NCBI GenBank assembly: GCA_947644475.1
Contig: CANRZQ010000037.1
Location: forward strand, 1-15,037
DNA from: an uncultured Muribaculaceae bacterium
GTDB taxonomy: Bacteria; Bacteroidota; Bacteroidia; Bacteroidales; Muribaculaceae
Reading direction: 5' to 3'
Length of the DNA stretch: 15,037 bases
Under the pieces are notes generated by a model that saw nothing but the letters and a program-made list of their open reading frames with translations, was not told the origin of the DNA and did not search any database. The position numbers and the translations under genes were made by a program. This document shows positions 6,791 through 12,911 of the stretch, piece by piece; within the stretch, counting starts at the first letter, position 1, and every line of letters starts with the position of its first letter.

Positions 6791-7441
6791 ATGAAAATCG
6801 TAAACTTCGACAACACCAACTCGCTCATGAGCCAACTCATGCTCGAGATGCGCTCCGTGACTATACAAACCGACAGAATGCGCTTCCGCCGCAATCTTGA
6901 GCGGGCCGGCCAGATCATGGCTTACGAAATATCCAAAACTTTCGAATACCGGAAAGTTGGCACCAACACCCCCCTGGGCGTGGCCGACTGCCACGAGCCG
7001 GTCGACCAGGTGGTCCTCGCCACAATATTCCGCGCCGGGCTGCCATTCCATCAGGGATTCCTGTCGTATTTCGACCGGGCCGAAAACGCCTTTGTGTCGG
7101 CATACCGTAAATACCGCGAGAAAGACGATTTCGACATCCTCATCGAATACCTCGCTTCTCCCTCGCTCGACGGAAAGACACTCATAATCTGCGACCCCAT
7201 GCTCGCCACCGGAGCCTCGATGGAACTCAGTTACAAGGCCCTGCTCACACGCGGCACTCCACGCAAAATACACATTGCGTCGGTAATAGCCTCGATGCAG
7301 GCTGTCGACTACGTGCGCCAGGCCTTCCCCGAAAACACCACAATATGGGTCGGAGCCATCGACGACGAAATCAACGCCCACTCCTACATCGTGCCCGGCC
7401 TCGGCGATGCCGGCGACCTCGCCTTCGGCACAAAAATCTGA
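6791..7441 (+). CDS. upp: uracil phosphoribosyltransferase
   Basis: A 216-residue pyrimidine-salvage enzyme that makes UMP from uracil and PRPP. Motifs seen are RAGLPFHQGF (81-90), the PRPP-binding loop IICDPMLATGASM (132-144), and the family's C-terminal uracil-binding segment in the form GLGDAGDLAFGT (203-214). The ATG at 6791 gives the normal N-terminus (MKIVNFDNTNS) and lies 10 bases after the phosphatase stop; an in-frame ATG at 6740 inside the phosphatase gene is not needed. Close spacing suggests cotranscription with the phosphatase. Downstream it faces susD, and the only hairpin between them has its T run on the opposite strand, so how this transcript ends is unclear. Confidence 0.93.
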   Translation: MKIVNFDNTNSLMSQLMLEMRSVTIQTDRMRFRRNLERAGQIMAYEISKTFEYRKVGTNTPLGVADCHEPVDQVVLATIFRAGLPFHQGFLSYFDRAENAFVSAYRKYREKDDFDILIEYLASPSLDGKTLIICDPMLATGASMELSYKALLTRGTPRKIHIASVIASMQAVDYVRQAFPENTTIWVGAIDDEINAHSYIVPGLGDAGDLAFGTKI

Positions 7442-7455
7442 CAAACAATAAAGGC

Positions 7456-7482
7456 ATCATAGGACTCCTAAGATTCCTGAAA
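7456..7482. repeat. 9-base repeat trio after upp
   Basis: Three nine-base units follow the upp stop: ATCATAGGA, CTCCTAAGA, TTCCTGAAA. Over 20 bases (7459-7478) they match 631-650 at 17 positions, so this is a second copy of the right-hand end of the 574-654 array, seven kilobases away and also in a spacer. Confidence 0.65.
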
Positions 7483-7495
7483 TGCCAAATTTGGT

Positions 7496-7534
7496 AAAAA
7501 AACAGACGGACACTTTCTCACGAGAGTGTCCGTC
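7496..7534 (-). terminator. intrinsic terminator for the susCD transcript
   Basis: A perfect 10-base-pair stem (GACGGACACT at 7505-7514 with its complement at 7525-7534). Read on the minus strand it is followed by a run of seven T residues (7502-7496). It lies 67 bases beyond the susD stop. On the plus strand the hairpin is followed by GTTCAG, so it is not an obvious terminator for upp, although the stem could still pause or stabilise that transcript end. Confidence 0.85.
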
Positions 7535-7600
7535 GTTCAGTAATCTGATATTAGCTATCTATTACTATTTACCACCATTGATAATTTTATTGTTATCATT

Positions 7601-9052
7601 TCATTTGTAAAGCCACATCTTTTCTGTATAGATGTACGAGCCGTCGCCGTAGGCTGCTTTCACGTTGGGGTTGGAAATAACGGCAGAGTTGCCGTAAGGC
7701 ATCCGGCAGGGGAAGCGGTTGACGCCCGACTGCACATTCATCGGATTCTGCAATTTGATATATTCCTCGCCCATGGCCTGGCAGCGGCGGTAGTCGTTGT
7801 AAGCCTCAATGTTGTTGTCGACCATCTGCTGGAGATACTTCTGCTCGAACACCTTCTGCAACGAGGCCGCGCCAAGTCCTTCGGCAAACGCTTCGGCGTC
7901 GCAGTCCTCTTCCCAGAAGCCGACCACGAGTTCTTCCACGGCAGCCGCAACGCCGGCATGGAAGGCCGCGTCGGCATTTTGGCCCTTGCGGAGCTGGCAC
8001 TCGGCAATGATGAATTGCAGTTCGGATGCCGTCATCAGGTGGATGGGCTGCACGCCCATGTCGAGCCAGCCGGGATATACGAGCGCGCCGGCCGATTCAT
8101 ATGCTATTGCGGCGTCGCCCGAGGGATAAGCCTCGCCGGTGTCGTAGGTGTAAATGCCGGCGCGGGGGTCGTCGTTGGCCACGAGCATGTCGTATACGGT
8201 TTTTGAGGAGGCCACATAGGAGCGCGACCATTGGAAAGCCGACCAGGGGTTGTCGGCCGTAATGCCGTCGAACGAGGCGATGTTGAAGTCGGAGAACCCA
8301 AGGTTCTCGGCCTCGACGGCATAAGAGAGCGCGTCGTCGATGGCTTTGTCGTCCACAGCGCTCATATGCAGGCGGTAGCGTGCTTTCAGGGCGTAGGCCG
8401 CGGCTTTCCATGCCTTGCAGTTATTGCCGTAGGCAATGTCTTGTGCGCCAGCATTTTTAAGTTTGGCGTCGATAGCCTTGTCGAAATTTGCGATTGCGGC
8501 ATCGAGATATTTAAACAAGTCGGCGTAGATGTCGGCCTGGGCGTCGAGTTTGGGGTGCATGTTGGCCTGTCCTTGCAGAGCCTCGGAGTAGGGGATGTCG
8601 CCGTGCATGTCGGTGAGGATGCCATAATTGAGCGCCCAGAGCGTCTGCGCCATGCCGAGGATGTCGTACTGGCCTACGTTGCCCGGCACCTCGCCTTCGA
8701 TTTTCTCCATTATCTGCTTGATGTTCATCAAGTTGCCGTAAATGCTGTTCCATGCGTTGTTAAACGTGGTGGAAGCGGCCCATTCCATAGGGTTGCGGAG
8801 TTCGGCTTTGGCAAACTGGTTGTTGCCCGTGCCCACGGTCTGCTCCATCAGGCACGAGAGATAGAAGGAGTAGTCGCCGGAAGATGCGGTGAAGCCTGAG
8901 CCCATGATGGCGTCGGAAATCTGAAGACGGACGGGCACGGCGTCGACCGGCGGGTTGCCCTCATTCTTGTTGATGCTGTCCATGGTGTCCTCCGAGCAGG
9001 CCCCGAGGGCGAGCATGGCAGCGGAAAAGAGGATATATCTTGAAAATTTCAT
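7601..9052 (-). CDS. susD: SusD/RagB-family outer-membrane nutrient-binding lipoprotein
   Basis: A 483-residue SusD homologue, the surface lid protein that captures a glycan or other nutrient and works with a SusC channel. The signal peptide ends in a lipobox (LALGAC, lipid-bearing C19), followed by acidic residues (SEDTMD), as expected for a lipoprotein exported to the cell surface. Helical-repeat segments typical of the SusD-like_2 type are visible: ILGMAQTLWALNYGILTDMH, DIPYSEALQGQ, HPKLDAQADIYADLF, and ASELQFIIAECQLRKG. The C-terminus (YIYTEKMWLYK) is family-like. I prefer the ATG at 9052 because it gives a standard signal peptide; an ATG at 9061 would add three residues. It follows susC by about 60 bases, and a terminator lies after the stop. 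The ligand cannot be told from sequence, and the symbol is used in the family sense only. Confidence 0.9.
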   Translation of the reverse strand: MKFSRYILFSAAMLALGACSEDTMDSINKNEGNPPVDAVPVRLQISDAIMGSGFTASSGDYSFYLSCLMEQTVGTGNNQFAKAELRNPMEWAASTTFNNAWNSIYGNLMNIKQIMEKIEGEVPGNVGQYDILGMAQTLWALNYGILTDMHGDIPYSEALQGQANMHPKLDAQADIYADLFKYLDAAIANFDKAIDAKLKNAGAQDIAYGNNCKAWKAAAYALKARYRLHMSAVDDKAIDDALSYAVEAENLGFSDFNIASFDGITADNPWSAFQWSRSYVASSKTVYDMLVANDDPRAGIYTYDTGEAYPSGDAAIAYESAGALVYPGWLDMGVQPIHLMTASELQFIIAECQLRKGQNADAAFHAGVAAAVEELVVGFWEEDCDAEAFAEGLGAASLQKVFEQKYLQQMVDNNIEAYNDYRRCQAMGEEYIKLQNPMNVQSGVNRFPCRMPYGNSAVISNPNVKAAYGDGSYIYTEKMWLYK

Positions 9053-9074
9053 GATTGTCAAAAAATTTGATTTT

Positions 9075-9110
9075 TTAAGGTCATTAAGGACTTTAAGGTC
9101 TTTAATGATT
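9075..9110. repeat. 9-base tandem array between susC and susD
   Basis: Four nine-base units fill the short spacer: TTAAGGTCA, TTAAGGACT, TTAAGGTCT, TTAATGATT. In the susCD transcript this reads as CCTTAA repeated every nine bases just before the susD start. Its period matches the arrays at 574-654 and 12581-12607. Confidence 0.8.
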
Positions 9111-9112
9111 TT

Positions 9113-12100
9113 TTAGAATTTCACTGTGAGGCCGCCGCCGTAACTTGATGTGGCAGGCACGGAGAAGCGTTCGAAGTAGCCGCCCATGTTGCCGTTGCCT
9201 TGCGACGATTCGGGGTCGAAATTAGGCATCTTGGCCCAGATGAGCACGTTGCGGGCGAAACCGTAGACAGAGATGTCGAGTTTCCAGATGCGAGGCAGCT
9301 GGTAGGTCACGGTAAGGTCGCGGAGTTTGAAGAATGAGGTGTCGTATACGCCCGACTCGGTCACGTCGTAGTAGGCGCGGTAATAGTCCTCGCGGGCCAC
9401 CTCGATAGTGTTGGGTTCTCCGGTGACAGCGTCGATGCCGTCGACCACCATTGTGCCTTCGTGGAAGGGGATGGATTCCTTGGTGGCGCCGAAATAGTTC
9501 ATCGTCATGTTTGTGCCGTGATACATATGTCCGCCGTTCTGCCACGACCATGTCGACGACAGGCTCACGCGTTTGTAGCGTCCGCTAAGGTTGAAGCCCA
9601 TCACGAAATCGGGCGAGCAGTTGCCCAGGTCGTATGAGTCGCCGGTGGCCTGGGGCAGGCCTTCGAAGAGGAGAAGGCGGCCCTGGTCGTCGCGCTGGAA
9701 TTTAAGGCCGTAGATGTTGGGGTATGTGCATCCGGCCTGTGCGCGGATCTGAGGCTCAACAAAACCGCCGAGCATGATTGATTCCACGCCGGGGGCGAGT
9801 TCCACCACCTCGTTCACCACGCGGGTGAAGTTTACTCCGAGGTTGAGGTCATAGTCGCGTGCCTGGAGGATTGCGGCGTTTATTGAGAATTCATGCGAGT
9901 TTGTGCGCATTTTTCCTGCATTGGTCATCACATACTGGTAGCCGATGGAGCCGTCGGTGGGCACGGTGAAAATCTGGTCGGTGATGTTCTGGTAAGAGTA
10001 GGTATACTCCATTTTGATACGGTTGTTCCACAGGTTGATGTCGGCGCCGATTTCAAAGTTGGATGTGTTCTGCGGCTTGAGGTTCTTGTCGTACACCACA
10101 TAGTAAGGAACGTAGGACGACACGCCCGAGGGCAGGGGATAACTTACGGGGGTGTAGGTGTAGAAGCCGCCGCCGTACGACGGAGTCCAGTAATAATTCT
10201 GATACCAGCGGCCTGCCTGGCCCACCTGGGCGAAAGAGGTGCGGAGTTTACCGTAGGAGATTACATTCTGAGAGTGGAACGCGGGCAGTTGGGTGAATTC
10301 CCATCCGAGCGATACCGAGGGATAGAAGAACGAGCGGTTGTTGCGCGGCATCGACGACACATAGTCGTTGCGGCCGGTGACGGTGAGGAAAAGCTGGTTT
10401 TTCCATGCCGCCATCACGCTGCCGAAGAAGCCTACGGTGCGCTCCTGGTCTTTCGACTCGCCGCCGCTTATAGATGCGGTGTTGCCGATAGTGGGGAATC
10501 CGGGGAAGTTGAAATTCGAGCCGTAGTAGTCCCACACGCGCACGTTCTCGTGGTTGATTTCATTGCCGAGGAGCACGTTGAGGTTCCAGTCGTCGCCGAA
10601 CTGCGCGTCGAAATTGATGGTGAACAGGTTGTTGAACACATTGTGCTCCGAGCCGTAGTTCTCGATGTCGCCGTTTTTGAGCGAGGTGGTGGTGCCAACC
10701 TCGTTGATGTCGGAATAGTCGGAAGTCCACATGTCGATGCCGGCCTGTTCGCGGAATTTGAGGCTCATGTTGTCGCCCCAGTTGATGTTGGGAGCGAATT
10801 CCAGATAAGCATTGCCGAAGAAACGGTTGGTGTGCTGGTTGTAAGAGTTATGCTCGGCCCACCAGTAAGGATTGGTAAACGATAGTGAGCGGAAAAGAAT
10901 CTGCTGGGTGGGGTCGCCGGGCACATGGTTGGGAATGCCTTTGAGGTCGTATTCGGCCGGCGCGCTGTACACCACGTTCATGATGCCCGAGTTGGCTCCG
11001 GGAGCCGATTTGATTTTGCTCGACGAGTAGATGCCGGAGAAGCCGGTAGACCATTCCTTGCTGAGGCGCCAGTCGACAAGGCCGCGGGCGTTCCAGCGGT
11101 TCATCATGGTGGAGGGGATGATGCCGTCCTGGTAGGAGTTCGACACCGATACTGAATAGTTGACGCCGCCTACCGAATGGGTTATGTTGAGGGAGGTGTT
11201 TTCTGTGAGGCCCGAGCCGAAGAAATCGCCCACATTGTCATATACCTGCGGAGTTGTCCAGGGGTCGAGGCCGGCCTGGGCGCGCTGGGGCGAGTAATAT
11301 TGGCCTTGGTGAAGGCCGGAGGCGGTGTAGTCGTTCTGCACGTTGCCGCCGTAGACAGGGTCGTTGGGAAGTTCGGAAATCTTCGGGCCCCAGGTCATCG
11401 ACGAGGTGGGGCTGTATCCGAGATAGCCGTTGCCCTGGGCATATTCGGTCTGATGCTCGAACTTGCGCGACACGCGCTGCGCGGCTATGTTGGTCGATAC
11501 CGTCACCTGAGGTTTCATCGAGGAGGCGGAGCCGCGTTTGGTGGTGATTACAATCACGCCGTTAGAGGCGCGTATGCCGTAGAGTGCCGATGCGGCCTGG
11601 CCTTTGAGCACGTTTATCGACTCGATGTCATCGGGGTTGATGTCGATAGAGCGGTCGGCTATGTTGGCGCCGGTCACGGAATAGCCTGTCGACACGTCGG
11701 GAGTGGTGGTCACGGGCATGCCGTCGATTACATAGAGAGGCTGGTTGTTGCCGTCGAATGATCGTGCGCCGCGTATCACAATCTGGGCCGATGCGCCGGG
11801 GGCGCCCGACGACTGGCGGATGTCGACGCCGGTGAGTTTGCCTTGTATTGCCGAGGCCATCGAGGTGGTGCCGTCGGTGATGAGTTCGTCGGCTTTGAGG
11901 TCCTGCGAGGCATATCCGAGAGCCTTCTTGTCGCGCTTGATACCCATGGCTGTCACTACCACTTCGCCGAGTTCGAGCGTGGGCTTCATTGTGATTTCCA
12001 TATTGGGGGCGATCTTCACTTCCTTAGTGGCCATTCCCACGTAAGCCACAGTGACATACTGTGCCGAGGATGGCACGTTGGTGATCACGAACCGACCGTC

Positions 12101-12274
12101 GATGTCGGTATTGGCCCCGATGTTGGTGCCCACCACAAGGACGGAGGCGCCCACGATAGGCTCGCCGTCGTCGGCCGACGTCACCGAACCGCGCACCGTC
12201 GACGGTGCCTGTGCGGCAGCGATGCCGCACAGGAGCATCAGCATTGAGATGAGGGATAACAATCTTTTTTCCAT
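9113..12274 (-). CDS. susC: SusC/RagA-family TonB-dependent outer-membrane transporter
   Basis: A 1053-residue TonB-dependent channel that imports the ligand held by its SusD partner, powered by TonB-ExbBD. In order: signal peptide (about 1-22, MEKRLLSLISMLMLLCGIAA), carboxypeptidase-D regulatory-like domain (about 26-100, with DGEPIVGASVLVVGT and DIDGRFVITNV), a TonB-box region (ELGEVVVTAMGIKRDKKALG), plug domain (about 115-250, with PLYVIDGMPV at 179-188 and NVLKGQAASALYGIRASNGV), and the outer-membrane beta barrel to the end, closing in GGGLTVKF with the terminal aromatic typical of outer-membrane proteins. Length is normal for the family. It is the first gene of a two-gene unit with susD. 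No regulator, sulfatase or glycosidase sits beside it, so substrate prediction from context is not possible. The promoter region carries a LacI-operator-like palindrome. Confidence 0.95.
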   Translation of the reverse strand: MEKRLLSLISMLMLLCGIAAAQAPSTVRGSVTSADDGEPIVGASVLVVGTNIGANTDIDGRFVITNVPSSAQYVTVAYVGMATKEVKIAPNMEITMKPTLELGEVVVTAMGIKRDKKALGYASQDLKADELITDGTTSMASAIQGKLTGVDIRQSSGAPGASAQIVIRGARSFDGNNQPLYVIDGMPVTTTPDVSTGYSVTGANIADRSIDINPDDIESINVLKGQAASALYGIRASNGVIVITTKRGSASSMKPQVTVSTNIAAQRVSRKFEHQTEYAQGNGYLGYSPTSSMTWGPKISELPNDPVYGGNVQNDYTASGLHQGQYYSPQRAQAGLDPWTTPQVYDNVGDFFGSGLTENTSLNITHSVGGVNYSVSVSNSYQDGIIPSTMMNRWNARGLVDWRLSKEWSTGFSGIYSSSKIKSAPGANSGIMNVVYSAPAEYDLKGIPNHVPGDPTQQILFRSLSFTNPYWWAEHNSYNQHTNRFFGNAYLEFAPNINWGDNMSLKFREQAGIDMWTSDYSDINEVGTTTSLKNGDIENYGSEHNVFNNLFTINFDAQFGDDWNLNVLLGNEINHENVRVWDYYGSNFNFPGFPTIGNTASISGGESKDQERTVGFFGSVMAAWKNQLFLTVTGRNDYVSSMPRNNRSFFYPSVSLGWEFTQLPAFHSQNVISYGKLRTSFAQVGQAGRWYQNYYWTPSYGGGFYTYTPVSYPLPSGVSSYVPYYVVYDKNLKPQNTSNFEIGADINLWNNRIKMEYTYSYQNITDQIFTVPTDGSIGYQYVMTNAGKMRTNSHEFSINAAILQARDYDLNLGVNFTRVVNEVVELAPGVESIMLGGFVEPQIRAQAGCTYPNIYGLKFQRDDQGRLLLFEGLPQATGDSYDLGNCSPDFVMGFNLSGRYKRVSLSSTWSWQNGGHMYHGTNMTMNYFGATKESIPFHEGTMVVDGIDAVTGEPNTIEVAREDYYRAYYDVTESGVYDTSFFKLRDLTVTYQLPRIWKLDISVYGFARNVLIWAKMPNFDPESSQGNGNMGGYFERFSVPATSSYGGGLTVKF

Positions 12275-12342
12275 AAAGTTTCTCTCTGTTTTGGTTAAAA
12301 AATCGATGAGTGTGTTGGATTAATTCTTAAAATACCTTAATT

Positions 12343-12352
12343 GTAACGTTAC
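12343..12352. promoter_or_regulatory. palindrome resembling a LacI-family operator at the susC start site
   Basis: GTAACGTTAC is a perfect 10-base palindrome with the central CG step common in LacI/GalR-family operators. It lies about 10 bases downstream of the -7 element of the susC promoter, so it should overlap the first transcribed bases, a classic repressor position. No regulator gene is present in the window, so assignment to the LacI family is inference. Confidence 0.4.
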
Positions 12353-12362
12353 CGGAATGGCG

Positions 12363-12391
12363 CAAAAGTACACAAAAATTTTAATATGCAA
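12363..12391 (-). promoter_or_regulatory. Bacteroidetes-type promoter for susCD
   Basis: On the minus strand TTG (12391-12389) is followed after 18 bases by TACTTTTG (12370-12363), a full match to the TAnnTTTG element. Transcription should start near 12357, giving a leader of roughly 80 bases before the susC ATG at 12274. A purine-rich stretch (CAGAGAGAAAC) lies just before the start codon. Confidence 0.6.
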
Positions 12392-12535
12392 TAGTTTTTC
12401 GTAATATTTTTTCAAAAAATATTTAAAAAATGTAACAATAATCCGATTTTTAGTGCGAAAAGTGCTTTAAATCCGTAATTTTAGTAAATTAAAATAATTT
12501 TTAACAAAGCACGCCCGTATAAACAGATTTTAACT

Positions 12536-12575
12536 AAAAAAGACCCTGCGCCAATTTCGGCGCAGGGTCTTTTTT
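12536..12575. terminator. strong symmetrical terminator downstream of pfkA
   Basis: An 11-base-pair GC-rich stem (GACCCTGCGCC at 12542-12552 with its complement at 12559-12569), a six-base loop, A residues on one side (12536-12541) and T residues on the other (12570-12575). It can work in both directions. No plus-strand gene ends nearby, so its likely client is the minus-strand pfkA transcript, whose stop is about 340 bases away; it would also insulate susC. Confidence 0.9.
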
Positions 12576-12580
12576 AAACT

Positions 12581-12607
12581 ATTAAAGGTCTTTAAAGTAC
12601 TTAAAGA
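12581..12607. repeat. 9-base repeat trio next to the pfkA terminator
   Basis: Three nine-base units, ATTAAAGGT, CTTTAAAGT and ACTTAAAGA, are followed by a weaker fourth. They resemble the TTAAGGTCT units in the susC-susD spacer, with the same period and the same orientation relative to the local minus-strand transcript. Confidence 0.65.
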
Positions 12608-12625
12608 CTAAGTTTAGCAGCACGG

Positions 12626-12640
12626 CACGGCGAAGCCGTG
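12626..12640. repeat. minihairpin with GAA loop
   Basis: CACGGC-GAA-GCCGTG is a perfect six-base-pair stem closed by a GAA triloop. The core GCGAAGC is known to form an unusually stable DNA minihairpin. It is the first of several such hairpins in this spacer. Confidence 0.75.
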
Positions 12641-12651
12641 ATTCCTTGGTT

Positions 12652-12686
12652 AACCCGGTATGGAGGCGAAGCCGACATGCCGGGTT
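12652..12686 (+). repeat. 35-base hairpin element, copy 1
   Basis: An imperfect hairpin: outer stem AACCCGG with CCGGGTT, a T-G wobble, an ATG-CAT stem, two adjacent G-A/A-G mismatches, a GGC-GCC stem and a GAA loop. An inverted copy lies at 12796-12830. Thirty-three of 35 bases agree, and the two differences (positions 6 and 30) form one base pair that is preserved. Confidence 0.85.
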
Positions 12687-12704
12687 GTTGATAACGGTAG
12701 TCAA

Positions 12705-12721
12705 GCACTGCGAAGTAGTGC
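12705..12721. repeat. minihairpin with GAA loop between the two long copies
   Basis: GCACTGC-GAA-GTAGTGC forms a seven-base-pair stem including one G-T wobble, closed by a GAA triloop. It lies between the two 35-base elements and shares their loop type. Confidence 0.65.
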
Positions 12722-12795
12722 CTCGTGCCATGTTTGGGATAATCGAACGCTTCGGCAGGCTCCGCTCCAATACCGCGATTGATTTTTATTTACTT

Positions 12796-12830
12796 AACCC
12801 CGCATGTCGGCTTCGCCTCCATACGGGGTT
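12796..12830 (-). repeat. 35-base hairpin element, copy 2 (inverted)
   Basis: The same element as 12652-12686 on the opposite strand: outer stem AACCCCG with CGGGGTT, inner GGC-TTC-GCC hairpin. The stem extends two more pairs (TT/AA) at 12794-12832. Relative to copy 1 the sixth base pair is flipped from G-C to C-G, so pairing has been kept despite the change. The two copies could also pair with each other across 109 bases. Confidence 0.85.
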
Positions 12831-12840
12831 AACATAAGAG

Positions 12841-12857
12841 TCACAGCTTCGCTGTGA
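12841..12857. repeat. minihairpin with TTC loop
   Basis: TCACAGC-TTC-GCTGTGA is a perfect seven-base-pair stem with a TTC triloop (GAA on the other strand). It lies 55 bases beyond the pfkA stop in the direction of transcription. Confidence 0.75.
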
Positions 12858-12911
12858 TGAAACTGTATCGCATTGGTGTTTAATGATATACAAGCGGAGC
12901 CTATGCGTTTT

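Larger units (their letters stand above)
12275..12911. other. 637-base spacer between pfkA and susC
   Basis: No convincing gene. From the susC side it holds the susC leader and promoter with a 10-base palindrome (12343-12391), an AT-rich stretch (about 12392-12535) in which I see nothing definite, a strong bidirectional-looking terminator (12536-12575), a 9-base repeat trio (12581-12607), and a cluster of small hairpins with GAA or TTC loops (12626-12857) that includes two inverted copies of a 35-base element. Short open frames here only reflect the repeats. If pfkA runs to the terminator, some 340 bases of structured 3' untranslated RNA result. Confidence 0.7.

Noticed and set aside
9893..10885. 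Plus-strand frame of 330 codons opposite susC.
   Set aside because: Antisense shadow of the barrel-coding region with no family resemblance.
12652..12832. Integron attC-like recombination sites.
   Set aside because: The hairpins lack the paired GTTRRRY and RYYYAAC core sites, and there is no integrase or cassette array nearby.
12582..12837. Two short frames (62 and 63 codons, opposite strands) sharing the peptide NPACRLRLHTGLT.
   Set aside because: The shared peptide is only the two inverted 35-base hairpin copies being translated; no start context or other coding sign.
12536..12911. Insertion sequence remnant.
   Set aside because: No transposase fragment, no flanking target duplication seen, and the inverted copies are self-folding hairpins rather than simple element ends.
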